Shown here: positions 1 to 6,753 of the stretch, piece after piece
Layout of the letters: each line of letters opens with the position of its first letter
How positions within the stretch are numbered: position 1 is the first letter of the stretch
Assembly (NCBI GenBank): GCA_900471485.1
Contig: UCEU01000018.1
Span: forward strand, 56,394 to 113,844
Direction of reading: 5' to 3'
DNA: 57,451 bases
From: Hyphomicrobiales bacterium
GTDB lineage: Bacteria > Pseudomonadota > Alphaproteobacteria > Rhizobiales > Rhizobiaceae
The notes under the pieces: model-generated
The model's database searches: none
What the model saw: only the letters and a program-made list of their open reading frames with translations
What the model was told of the DNA's origin: nothing
Translations under genes and position numbers: made by a program

Positions 1-20
1 GCAGGGCAGAGGGGGGTATC
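1..20. repeat. partial arm of palindromic intergenic repeat at window start
   Basis: These 20 bases are the exact reverse complement of positions 57305-57324, which form the outer part of the large palindromic repeat at the other end of the window. The first 12 bases (GCAGGGCAGAGG) are also identical to the last 12 of the window. The copy lies about 30 bases beyond the phnJ stop codon. It looks like a fragment of a rhizobial intergenic palindrome cut by the window edge. Confidence 0.8.
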
Positions 21-49
21 CCCGGCAGAACGCCAGCTTGAAAACTCCC

Positions 50-931
50 TCATTCGGCCGCCTCCCGACCCTGCGCCAGCATCTCGCCGACATGGCCGTG
101 CTCGCGGCGGTCCTCGCAGTGATCTGTGTCGGAGCAGACGAACATGCGGCCGCCCTTGTCGTCCAGGATCACCTCGTCGAGATAGACGTCCTCGGCACCG
201 CAGAGCGCGCAGGGCTTGCCGAAGCGCTGGATCTCGAAGGGATGGTCCTCGAAATCGAGGCTGACGACTTCGGTGTAGGGCGGGACGGCGTAGATGCGTT
301 TTTCGCGACCGGCGCCGAAGAGCTGCAACGCGTCCGACATGTGCATTTTCGGATTGTCGAATTTCGGCGTCGGCGACGGGTCCATGACGTAGCGGCCGGC
401 GACCTTGACCGGGTAGGCATAGGTCTTGGAGATGCGGCCGTTATGGGCGATGTCCTCGTAGAGCTTGACGTGCATGAGGCCGTATTCCTCAAGCGCATGC
501 ATCTTGCGGGTCTCGGTCTCGCGCGGTTCGAGGAAGCGCAGCGGCTCGGGGATCGGCACCTGGTAGACCAGCACCTGGCCAGCCCCAAGCTTTTCTTCCG
601 GGATGCGGTGGCGGGTCTGGATGATCGTGGCATCCTTCGTGTGCGTGGTCACCGCGACATTGGCGACCTTCTGGAAGAAGGCGCGGATGGAGACAGCATT
701 CGTCGTGTCGTCGGCGCCCTGGTCGATGACCTTCAGCACGTCATCGGGGCCGATGATCGAGGCCGTGACCTGCACGCCGCCGGTGCCCCAGCCGTAGGGC
801 ATCGGCATTTCGCGCGAGGCGAAGGGAACCTGATAGCCGGGAATGGCGATCGCCTTCAGGATGGCGCGGCGGATCATCCGCTTGGTCTGTTCGTCGAGAT
901 AGGCGAAGTTGTACGTGGCGAGATCGCTCAT
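50..931 (-). CDS. phnJ: C-P lyase catalytic subunit PhnJ (alpha-D-ribose 1-methylphosphonate 5-phosphate C-P lyase)
   Basis: PhnJ is the radical-SAM subunit of the C-P lyase core complex. It cleaves the carbon-phosphorus bond of ribose-methylphosphonate-5-phosphate, releasing alkane and a cyclic ribose phosphate. The 293-residue product has the family's usual length. The cluster cysteines fall at 241, 244, 266 and 272 (CALC, then CSDTDHC), the positions reported for the E. coli protein, so the 4Fe-4S site looks intact. Its ATG overlaps the end of phnI by 4 bases (ATGA), implying translational coupling. It is the last phn gene in view. Genes for PhnK, PhnL and PhnM, needed for a working pathway, are not in the window and would be expected beyond its left edge. 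Confidence 0.97.
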   Translation of the reverse strand: MSDLATYNFAYLDEQTKRMIRRAILKAIAIPGYQVPFASREMPMPYGWGTGGVQVTASIIGPDDVLKVIDQGADDTTNAVSIRAFFQKVANVAVTTHTKDATIIQTRHRIPEEKLGAGQVLVYQVPIPEPLRFLEPRETETRKMHALEEYGLMHVKLYEDIAHNGRISKTYAYPVKVAGRYVMDPSPTPKFDNPKMHMSDALQLFGAGREKRIYAVPPYTEVVSLDFEDHPFEIQRFGKPCALCGAEDVYLDEVILDDKGGRMFVCSDTDHCEDRREHGHVGEMLAQGREAAE

Positions 932-2037
932 TCGGCTGCCTCCTTGAGATCGTCATCGCCGCCATTGCGGGCGGCGTCGAAGTCGTTTCGCATGCGGCGG
1001 ACGAGATCGAGCTCGGCCTGGAAATCGACGTAGTGCGGCAGCTTCAAGTGCTCGACGAAGCCGGTCGACTGGACGTTATCGGCATGCGAGATGACGAATT
1101 CCTCATCCTGCGCGGGCGCGGTGATGTCTTCGCCGAGCTCGCCGGCGCGCAAGGCACGATCGACCAGCGACATGGACATGGCCTTGCGCTCGCTCTGGCC
1201 GAAGACCAGACCGTAACCACGGGTGAACTGCGGCGGCGCCTTGGAGGAGCCCTTGAACTGGTTGACCATCTGGCATTCGGTGACCTGGATGGAACCGAGC
1301 GAAACCGCGAAACCGAGCTCGGGCACATCGAACTCCACCTCGACCTCGCCGATGCGGATTTCGCCGGTGAAGGGGTGGTTGCGGCCATAGCCGCGCTGGG
1401 TGGAATAGCCGAGCGCCAGAAGGAAGCCTTCGTCGCCACGGGCGAGCGCCTGCAGACGCAGATCGCGGCTCATCGGAAATTCCATCGGCTCGCGGGTGAG
1501 ATCGCCGATCTCGTGATCCTCCGGCATCTCACCATCGCGCTCGATCAGGCCTTCATGGGCAAGGATTTCCGAGACGCGCATGACGCGGCCGGCTTCGGCC
1601 TCGCGCAGCACCGGCTCCTCGACGGCGCCATCCTCGAGCAGCGAGGGGTCGAGCAGGCGGTGGGTATAGTCGAAGGTCGGGCCCAGCAGCTGGCCGCCGG
1701 GCAGGTCCTTGTAGGTGGCGGAGACGCGGCGCTCGATCTTCATTCGAGCGGTATCGATCGGCTGCGAGTAGCCGAAGCGCGGCAGGGTCGTGCGGTAGGC
1801 GCGCAGCAGGAAGATCGCCTCGATCATGTCGCCGCGCGACTGGCGCACGGCGAGTGCCGCCAGCGTGCGGTCGTAAAGCGAGGCTTCGGCCATGACGCGG
1901 TCGACGGCGAGCGTCAGCTGCGCGACGATCTGCTCGATACCGATGGCGGGGAGCGCGCGATCACCGCGGCGGCGATCGGCGAGCAGGCGGTGGGCATTCG
2001 AAATGGCGGCCTCGCCACCTTTGACGGCAACATACAT
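928..2037 (-). CDS. phnI: C-P lyase core subunit PhnI
   Basis: PhnI is a subunit of the soluble PhnGHIJ complex. It is needed to couple phosphonate to the ribose of a purine nucleotide before C-P bond cleavage. The 369-residue length is typical, and the N-terminus (MYVAVKGGEAAISNAH) is characteristic of the family. It starts 3 bases after the phnH stop and overlaps phnJ by 4 bases, so all four core subunits appear to come from one tightly coupled transcript. Control is expected from the PHO box and inverted repeat upstream of phnG. Confidence 0.97.
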   Translation of the reverse strand: MYVAVKGGEAAISNAHRLLADRRRGDRALPAIGIEQIVAQLTLAVDRVMAEASLYDRTLAALAVRQSRGDMIEAIFLLRAYRTTLPRFGYSQPIDTARMKIERRVSATYKDLPGGQLLGPTFDYTHRLLDPSLLEDGAVEEPVLREAEAGRVMRVSEILAHEGLIERDGEMPEDHEIGDLTREPMEFPMSRDLRLQALARGDEGFLLALGYSTQRGYGRNHPFTGEIRIGEVEVEFDVPELGFAVSLGSIQVTECQMVNQFKGSSKAPPQFTRGYGLVFGQSERKAMSMSLVDRALRAGELGEDITAPAQDEEFVISHADNVQSTGFVEHLKLPHYVDFQAELDLVRRMRNDFDAARNGGDDDLKEAAE

Positions 2038-2040
2038 GGG

Positions 2041-2679
2041 TCACATCTCCGTTGCGGTGATCTTGGTGGTGCGCGGCAGGCAGAGGAAACGGCTGCCGGA
2101 GGTGAGCACGATGTCGACGCCGCGCGGGAAGAGCGCGCGATTTTCCGTCCACAGATGCAGGAAGCGCTCGGGCAGCCCAAGCGGCGCGACGTCGGTGACG
2201 GTCTTGATGCCGGGGCCCATCAGCGCGAGGCGGCGACCGCCTTCGAGATCGGGCAACTCGATGACGAGTGTCGTCGAACGATCCGGATATTCCTGGGTGC
2301 CGGAGGCAAACAGACCGAAGGAGGAGAGCGTGGCACCTTCATCGACGAAGGCGAAGCGGGCTTCGGCCTTTTCCGGCGTGAACGGCGCGCCGGTGTGGAA
2401 GCCGAGCCATTGCGGCGTGGCGGACTTGGCCAAGGCAGGCGAGAGCCAGACGGGGGTGTCGTGATCGCACAGCGTCAGCGCGATGGCGCCGGCTGCAATG
2501 CCAAGCGGCGCCGGCGGCTCGGCATCGGGCGACACGGTCTGGATGGTGCCGGGGCGGGCCATGGCGTCCATCATCAGCTTGAAGACGCTCTGGGCGTGGA
2601 ACACCGGCTCGGCGAAGCCGCCTGACAGGGCATCTGCGCCGTGGGTTTGGGCGTTATGCGTTTCGGTCTTGATTGGCAT
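2041..2679 (-). CDS. phnH: C-P lyase core subunit PhnH
   Basis: PhnH is a small subunit of the C-P lyase core complex. It adopts a PLP-transferase-like fold without PLP and associates with PhnG, PhnI and PhnJ. The 212-residue product includes the motifs FHAQSVFKLMMDAMARPG near the N-terminus and TSGSRFLCLPRTT near the C-terminus, as expected for this family. Its start codon shares one base with the phnG stop (positions 2679-2681). Identification rests on length, motifs and the unambiguous phnG-H-I-J context. Confidence 0.95.
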   Translation of the reverse strand: MPIKTETHNAQTHGADALSGGFAEPVFHAQSVFKLMMDAMARPGTIQTVSPDAEPPAPLGIAAGAIALTLCDHDTPVWLSPALAKSATPQWLGFHTGAPFTPEKAEARFAFVDEGATLSSFGLFASGTQEYPDRSTTLVIELPDLEGGRRLALMGPGIKTVTDVAPLGLPERFLHLWTENRALFPRGVDIVLTSGSRFLCLPRTTKITATEM

Positions 2680-3164
2680 CAGTCGTCTCCGCGAACCATG
2701 GTGAAGAAATCGACGCGGGTGGCCGCGGTCTCGTCGGCCTTCCTGGCGTCAGCATCGGTGACACGAGCGGCGATCCGCGCAAGCAGGGTGGTTTCGATGG
2801 TGTCGCGGGTGGCTGGCTCCTGCCAGAGCGCATCGAAGATCGCCGAGAGGCGGGCCTTTTCCCGATCGGTACCGAGCGCCTGGGCATGGCCGATGGTGCC
2901 CGAAGCGAGGCGGATGGTGGCGCGGGTGACGGTGACCTCGCCGAGATTGAAGGCGGCACCGCCGCCGCCCATGCGGCCGCGCACCATGACAAGGCCGGTT
3001 TCGGGGCCGCGCACGGCTTGCGCCACCGGCTTTTCCGCCAATGCCTGCCAGGCCGCTTCCAGCTCCTGCCGCTCGGCGCGGGCCAGCAGGTCGACGGTGC
3101 GCTTGCGCGCCCGGTCGCCCTCACTCAGCTCGGTCTTGCCTACCTTCTTTTCCGCTAAGTTCAT
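2679..3164 (-). CDS. phnG: C-P lyase core subunit PhnG
   Basis: PhnG is the first gene of the phosphonate operon and a core-complex subunit of the C-P lyase. The reading frame is open further upstream, but the chosen ATG at 3164 (MNLAEKKVG) follows AAAGGA at a normal distance and gives 161 residues, close to the family norm. The longer version would read through the inverted repeat at 3181-3198. The internal motif GRMGGGGAAFNLGEVTVTRA is typical of PhnG. The promoter, shared with divergent phnF, carries a PHO box. Confidence 0.93.
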   Translation of the reverse strand: MNLAEKKVGKTELSEGDRARKRTVDLLARAERQELEAAWQALAEKPVAQAVRGPETGLVMVRGRMGGGGAAFNLGEVTVTRATIRLASGTIGHAQALGTDREKARLSAIFDALWQEPATRDTIETTLLARIAARVTDADARKADETAATRVDFFTMVRGDD

Positions 3165-3180
3165 CGCCACATCCTTTAAA

Positions 3181-3198
3181 TGTCTATTGATATAGACA
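3181..3198. promoter_or_regulatory. inverted repeat, probable PhnF operator
   Basis: TGTCTAT (3181-3187) and ATAGACA (3192-3198) are perfect 7-bp inverted arms around a 4-base spacer. The site ends 17 bp upstream of the phnG start, between phnG and the divergent HutC/UTRA-type regulator phnF. GntR regulators of this subgroup bind short dyads of GT..TA..AC type, which this matches. Binding by PhnF is inferred from position. Confidence 0.7.
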
Positions 3199-3233
3199 AC
3201 CATACAAGCTATACCTAGACCTAAATCGCCGAG

Positions 3234-3251
3234 GTGACAAGCGTGTGACAT
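3234..3251 (-). promoter_or_regulatory. PHO box (PhoB-binding direct repeat) upstream of phnG
   Basis: Read on the minus strand this is ATGTCAC-ACGC-TTGTCAC: two TGTCAC repeats with an 11-bp period. That is the layout of a PHO box (7-bp repeats separated by 4 bases). It sits about 70-87 bp upstream of the phnG ATG and upstream of the PhnF-type dyad, a sensible place for activation under phosphate limitation. Control of phn operons by PhoB is established in other rhizobia and E. coli; here it is inferred. Confidence 0.75.
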
Positions 3252-3280
3252 TTCGGGGGCGCATAAGATAAAGGGCTAAA

Positions 3281-4012
3281 ATGGCTGGGCAGGTTCAGAG
3301 ACAGACGGGCGTGGCGCTGTGGCGGCAGATCGCCGACCGGATTCGCCAGGCGATCAGCGCCGGCGCCTACGACGAGACGGGCATGGTGCCGCCGGAGATG
3401 GCGCTGGCCACGCAGTTCGGCGTCAACCGCCACACGGTGCGCAGCGCGCTGGCGGCGCTGGCGCAGGAAGGGATCGTGCGCGCCGTACAGGGCCGCGGCA
3501 CGCTGATCGAGCGCAAGGAGCGGCTGAACTTCCCGATCAGCAAGCGGACGCGCTTCAACAGCGGCATCGGCGAGCAGGCGCGCGAGACGCGCGGGCTGCT
3601 GCTCGGACATGGCGAGGAAGCGGCCAGCGACGAGGTGGCGCGTTGGCTGAAGCTTGCGCCGGGTACGAGAGTGATCCGGCTGGAGACGGTGCGCAAGGCG
3701 GATGGACGGCCGGTCTCGAGCGCGACCTCGTGGTTTCCGGCGGCACGCTTCGCGGGCATGCGTGACGCCTACGAGACGACAGAATCGATCACCCGCGCCT
3801 TCGCCGAACTCGGCCTATCCGACTATATCCGCGCCACCACCGAAATCACCGCCGCCCACGCCGAAGCCGCCGACCTCTCGGCGCTGGAGCTGACGCCGGG
3901 CGCGATCGTGCTGATCACCAAGGCGATGAACACCGATCTCGACGGCGTGCCGGTGCAGTATTCGGTGACGAGGTTTGCGGCCGACCGGGTGCAGTTCACG
4001 ATCGAGAATTGA
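3281..4012 (+). CDS. phnF: phosphonate-operon regulator PhnF (GntR family, UTRA domain)
   Basis: The 243-residue protein has an N-terminal GntR winged helix at about residues 10-75 (including MVPPEMALATQFGVNRHTVR) and a C-terminal UTRA ligand-binding domain from about residue 95. This is the HutC subgroup architecture of PhnF. It is transcribed divergently from phnGHIJ, with 116 bp between start codons. AAAGGG lies just upstream of the ATG. It presumably represses phnG and perhaps itself through the dyad at 3181-3198, releasing in response to a phosphonate-derived ligand. Confidence 0.88.
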   Translation: MAGQVQRQTGVALWRQIADRIRQAISAGAYDETGMVPPEMALATQFGVNRHTVRSALAALAQEGIVRAVQGRGTLIERKERLNFPISKRTRFNSGIGEQARETRGLLLGHGEEAASDEVARWLKLAPGTRVIRLETVRKADGRPVSSATSWFPAARFAGMRDAYETTESITRAFAELGLSDYIRATTEITAAHAEAADLSALELTPGAIVLITKAMNTDLDGVPVQYSVTRFAADRVQFTIEN

Positions 4013-4015
4013 GGG

Positions 4016-4339
4016 TTATCCCAGGACCTCAAGCCCATGCTTCTCGACGACCGAGAGCAGTTTCAGCGCCAGGCCACTCGGCCGCTTGGCGCCGCTCTCC
4101 CATTTCTGGACGGTGGATTCGCTGGTGTTCAGGTATCGGGCAAAGACCGGCTGACTGACATTGTTGCGCTCGCGCAGCGCCTTGATCTCCTGCGGAGCGA
4201 GTTCCGGCGGCGCCGTCAGACATGCCTCGTCGAAGCCACGCAGCGTCGCCTTATCGATGCCACCGACCTTGAATAGCGCCTCCGCCGAGGAATGGATGGC
4301 CTCGAAGGCATCGGACTTGAACTTACGCCGGGTCGTCAT
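4016..4339 (-). CDS. HigA/NadS-like antitoxin (XRE-type HTH, COG2944-like)
   Basis: This is the antitoxin and autorepressor of a HigBA-like module. The chosen ATG at 4339 (MTTRRKFKSDAF) has an excellent upstream AAGGAGAT and gives 107 residues. A cro/C1-type helix-turn-helix occupies about residues 50-100, with the family motif ARYLNTSESTVQKWE and then a small C-terminal tail. Its start lies inside the end of the toxin gene (17-bp overlap), so the order is toxin first, antitoxin second, as in higBA. It is convergent with phnF, with only 3 bases between stop codons. Confidence 0.85.
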   Translation of the reverse strand: MTTRRKFKSDAFEAIHSSAEALFKVGGIDKATLRGFDEACLTAPPELAPQEIKALRERNNVSQPVFARYLNTSESTVQKWESGAKRPSGLALKLLSVVEKHGLEVLG

Positions 4340-4688
4340 TGCATATCTCCTTGAATTGGCCGACACGCAGCAACTCTTCAACCTGACGGTCGTTCAATGC
4401 CGCGTAGGCCTTCGCAAGCTGGCGAAAGGCCACCAGTTCGTCGTCCTCAATATTGGTCCGGTCCTGCTTGGCGAACAGGTATTCGTACACCCAGAATTGG
4501 CCGGCCCGCGCCAGGATGATCGAACGGTGCCTGTTGTCATTGAGGCGCTTCTTGAAAACCCCGCCTCCGAGGTTGTCCGCCTGACCTTGCGCCACCTGAC
4601 GGATCGCGCGGCACAGATCCTCGTCCGGAATGCGCGCCTTCCGTGCCGCCTTGGCAAACCACGATGTTTTGAAGACGCGCTCGCTCAC
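4323..4688 (-). CDS. RelE/HigB-like toxin (COG4737-like)
   Basis: The product is a 121-residue toxin of the RelE superfamily, expected to cleave ribosome-bound mRNA. It starts with MSERVFKTSWFAKAARKARI and contains KKRLNDNRHRSIILA, typical of the HigB-2 type, followed by a basic and aromatic core (GQFWVYEYLFAKQDR). The start is GTG with no clear ribosome-binding site; a strong promoter match ends about 6 bases before it, so the transcript may be leaderless. It is co-transcribed with the overlapping antitoxin gene downstream. Assignment is from family motifs and the paired layout. Confidence 0.82.
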   Translation of the reverse strand: MSERVFKTSWFAKAARKARIPDEDLCRAIRQVAQGQADNLGGGVFKKRLNDNRHRSIILARAGQFWVYEYLFAKQDRTNIEDDELVAFRQLAKAYAALNDRQVEELLRVGQFKEICNDDPA

Positions 4689-4694
4689 CCAGAA

Positions 4695-4723
4695 AAGGTA
4701 GCACCAAGTGCTACCGAATTCAA
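4695..4723 (-). promoter_or_regulatory. HigBA-type promoter with embedded palindrome
   Basis: On the minus strand TTGAAT (4723-4718) and TACCTT (4700-4695) are separated by exactly 17 bp, a good sigma-70 match. A perfect 8-bp inverted repeat, GGTAGCAC (4697-4704) and GTGCTACC (4708-4715) with a CAA spacer, fills the space between them. A repressor bound there would block RNA polymerase, fitting autoregulation by the antitoxin. The toxin GTG at 4688 is only 6 bases beyond the -10. Confidence 0.72.
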
Positions 4724-4748
4724 GGTTCTAGTGGATCGGGCAATCCCC

Positions 4749-5615
4749 TCACCTCGCCTCCCACGGAAAGTGCCCTGCCCCGTTGCCGGCATCGAAGTCG
4801 GTGGAGAGGCTGAGGTCGCGCCAGGTGGCGTGTTCGGTGGCTCTTTGCGCGTCGTTCTGCTCGATGGCGCGGATGGCGTCGCCGCCGAGCGGAAGGCGCA
4901 GCGGCGGGTTGGCGAGGCTCGCGAGGTGGAGGATGGCGGCGGCGGCTTTTGCCGGGTCACCGGGCTGCCTGCCGTCGTAATCGCGCTGGTAGCGGGCCAT
5001 CTTGCCGACGGTTTCGTCATATTCGGGACGGCCTTCGCGCAGCGTCGTGGAGGCGCCGGCGAAATCGGTGCGGAAGCCGCCGGGCTCGACGATGCTGACC
5101 TTGACGCCGAGCGGGCCGGCTTCGCGGCTCAAGGCCTCGGAGAAGCCCTCGACGCCCCATTTGGCCGCCGCGTAGGGCGCGCGTCCGGCCGGGCCGATGC
5201 GACCGCCGACGGAGGAGACCTGGATGATGTGGCCGGCGCCCTGCTCGCGCATCGGAGGCAATGCCGCCTTGGTGACGATGATGGTGCCGAAGAGATTGGT
5301 TTCGATCTGGGCGCGGAAATCTGTGAGGCTGGTATCCTCGATCGATCCGACATCGCCATACCCGGCATTGTTGACGAGGACATCGAGCCGGCCGAAGCGC
5401 TCGACCGCGGCCTTGACGGCTCGCTCGGCCGATTGCTCGTCGGTCACATCAAGCGAAATCGTCAAGACACTCGAGGGGTAACGCTGCTTGATATCGTCGA
5501 GCTGGGCGGGATTGCGCGCGGTGGCGACCAGATTGTGCCCCTCAGCCAGCACTGCTTCCGCAAGCGCCCTGCCGAGACCGCGCGAACTGCCTGTAATCAA
5601 CCAAACCTGTGACAT
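4749..5615 (-). CDS. short-chain dehydrogenase/reductase (SDR family)
   Basis: This 288-residue classical SDR oxidoreductase has a Rossmann nucleotide-binding motif TGSSRGLG at residues 8-15, the NNAG motif after strand 4, a catalytic Ser in QVSSVGG and YAAAK as the YxxxK catalytic pair. ATAR after the second strand suggests NADP(H) preference. The start has AAGGAGAT at ideal spacing. It is divergent from an HxlR-family regulator with a palindrome in the 87-bp intergenic region, a common pairing for oxidative or electrophile stress reductases. The substrate cannot be told from sequence. Confidence 0.9.
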   Translation of the reverse strand: MSQVWLITGSSRGLGRALAEAVLAEGHNLVATARNPAQLDDIKQRYPSSVLTISLDVTDEQSAERAVKAAVERFGRLDVLVNNAGYGDVGSIEDTSLTDFRAQIETNLFGTIIVTKAALPPMREQGAGHIIQVSSVGGRIGPAGRAPYAAAKWGVEGFSEALSREAGPLGVKVSIVEPGGFRTDFAGASTTLREGRPEYDETVGKMARYQRDYDGRQPGDPAKAAAAILHLASLANPPLRLPLGGDAIRAIEQNDAQRATEHATWRDLSLSTDFDAGNGAGHFPWEAR

Positions 5616-5657
5616 CCGAAATCTCCTTGATCCGTCGAAAGACCATATAGACCTGAC

Positions 5658-5681
5658 GGTATCTTCTTGAAAGAAGGTACC
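5658..5681. promoter_or_regulatory. inverted repeat between SDR and HxlR genes, probable operator
   Basis: GGTATCTTC (5658-5666) and GAAGGTACC (5673-5681) form 9-bp inverted arms with one mismatch around a TTGAAA spacer. The site lies in the 87-bp region between the divergent SDR and HxlR genes, 21 bp upstream of the chosen HxlR start. HxlR regulators bind dyads of this size and normally control a divergent reductase gene. Confidence 0.6.
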
Positions 5682-5702
5682 AGGTGGATCTATACATACC
5701 TT

Positions 5703-6101
5703 ATGGTAACTGAACTAAACGATGGTACATTCGACTTCTGCGAGACGCTGACGGATGCCGAGGACGCGCTTGCCCGCGAGATGCTGGAGCGCGCCAGCGC
5801 CAAGTGGCCGCTGCGCGTCATGCATATCCTGGCCGAGGCCAAGGGGCCGCTGCGGTTTTCACGGGTTCTGGAACGGGTGGAGGGCATCAGCCAGAAGGTG
5901 CTGACGCAGACTTTGCGGACGCTGGAGGCCGACGGGCTGGTGACGCGCACGCTCTACCCGCAGGTGCCGCCGCGCGTGGAATACGAGCTGACGCCGCTGG
6001 GCGGGGAGCTGCTTGTGGAGGTCGTGGGGCTCTGGCAATGGATCGCCAACCGGCTGCCGGATTTCGAGGCGGCGCGGAAGCCGAAGGCGGACGCCGTCTA
6101 G
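5703..6101 (+). CDS. HxlR-family transcriptional regulator
   Basis: The winged-helix DNA-binding protein is 132 residues from the ATG at 5703. The frame is open back to a TTG at 5667, but that TTG lies in the spacer of the inverted repeat, so the ATG is preferred. The HxlR core is clear: KWPLRVMHILAEAKGPLRFS, then ISQKVLTQTLRTLEADGLV and the wing YPQVPPRVEYELTPLG. There is a single Cys near residue 11 (DFCETL), where thiol-sensing HxlR proteins such as YodB and HypR carry their redox cysteine; thiol sensing is inferred. Likely target: the divergent SDR gene. Its 3' end overlaps the ParE-like gene tail by 4 bases. Confidence 0.87.
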   Translation: MVTELNDGTFDFCETLTDAEDALAREMLERASAKWPLRVMHILAEAKGPLRFSRVLERVEGISQKVLTQTLRTLEADGLVTRTLYPQVPPRVEYELTPLGGELLVEVVGLWQWIANRLPDFEAARKPKADAV

Positions 6102-6385
6102 GGCCGTGACGCGGGAGGCCATTGGCGGGCCGTGTGCAAGATGCGGATGATCCTGATGGATTTGCCGACCAGGTCATAAACGACGATGTAGTGACGATGG
6201 ACGACAAACTCGCGCGTGCCATCGACGCGCCCTGGCCGCCCGGCTTTTGGATGCAGGACCAGGCGTGCCGCCGCTTTTGAGAAGAGATCATCGAGCGCGA
6301 TGGCCTCGTTCGCGTCCTCGGCTTCGACGTATTCGTAGATTTCATGGCGATCCGATACGGCCTCCGGCGCCCAGACGGCCTTCAT
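6098..6385 (-). CDS. ParE/RelE-family toxin
   Basis: This 95-residue protein has the ParE layout: an N-terminal helical hairpin (AVSDRHEIYEYVEAEDANEA) followed by a beta sheet (REFVVHRHYIVVYDLVG, then SIRIIRILHTARQW). The ending ILHTARQWP is a hallmark of the ParE/RelE superfamily. It follows the antitoxin gene by 6 bases, in normal antitoxin-then-toxin order. The target (gyrase for ParE, mRNA for RelE) cannot be decided from sequence alone. Confidence 0.87.
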   Translation of the reverse strand: MKAVWAPEAVSDRHEIYEYVEAEDANEAIALDDLFSKAAARLVLHPKAGRPGRVDGTREFVVHRHYIVVYDLVGKSIRIIRILHTARQWPPASRP

Positions 6386-6391
6386 CGTCAG

Positions 6392-6673
6392 CTATCGCTT
6401 GAGCTTGGCGCGCGACGCCTCGCGCCGGGCCGCAAACTCGGCCTCCACGTCTTCATTCGCTATGAGATCGCCGGCGTTTGCGGAATCGAGCCCGGCCTGC
6501 ACGCTCTTACGAAACCAGGCGTCATATTCAGCATCATCCTGCTGGCGATTGACGTAATCGCGCATGAAGCCGCGCAGCAGTTGCGCGCCCGATTGATCCT
6601 GCGCTTTCGCCGCCTCGCTGAAGGCGGCCTTCAGGTCTTCCTCGACGCGGAAGGTAAAGGTGGCGTCCGGCAC
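6392..6673 (-). CDS. ribbon-helix-helix antitoxin of ParDE-like module
   Basis: The antitoxin is 93 residues from a GTG at 6673 (MPDATFTFRVEEDLKAAF). That start has TTGGAG six bases upstream; the longer TTG start at 6694 has no such signal. The N-terminal strand plus two helices (TFTFRVEEDL, then LLRGFMRDYV) is a CopG/RHH DNA-binding fold. The charged C-terminus (IANEDVEAEFAARREASRAK) is the probable toxin-binding segment. A 10-bp perfect inverted repeat lies 23 bp upstream. The pair sits between the HxlR gene and gpmA. Confidence 0.8.
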   Translation of the reverse strand: MPDATFTFRVEEDLKAAFSEAAKAQDQSGAQLLRGFMRDYVNRQQDDAEYDAWFRKSVQAGLDSANAGDLIANEDVEAEFAARREASRAKLKR

Positions 6674-6695
6674 CGTTTGCTCCAAGTGTTGCAAG

Positions 6696-6727
6696 ATGTG
6701 TTACGAAGGCAGTGCATCGTAACACAT
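6696..6727. promoter_or_regulatory. 10-bp inverted repeat upstream of ParDE-like module
   Basis: ATGTGTTACG (6696-6705) and CGTAACACAT (6718-6727) are perfect inverted arms with a 12-base spacer. They lie in the 80-bp gap between the antitoxin start and the gpmA stop codon. Placement and symmetry fit an autoregulatory operator for the RHH antitoxin. A role as a weak gpmA terminator hairpin is possible but there is no T-run. Confidence 0.65.
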
Positions 6728-6753
6728 GGGATGCCGGGACGCCATATTGCGGC

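Noticed and set aside
38..2625. Long plus-strand open frames (331 and 530 codons) opposite phnJ-phnH
   Set aside because: They are antisense to four well-recognised phn genes, lack ribosome-binding sites and have low-complexity Asp/Arg/Gly-rich translations typical of GC-rich shadow frames.
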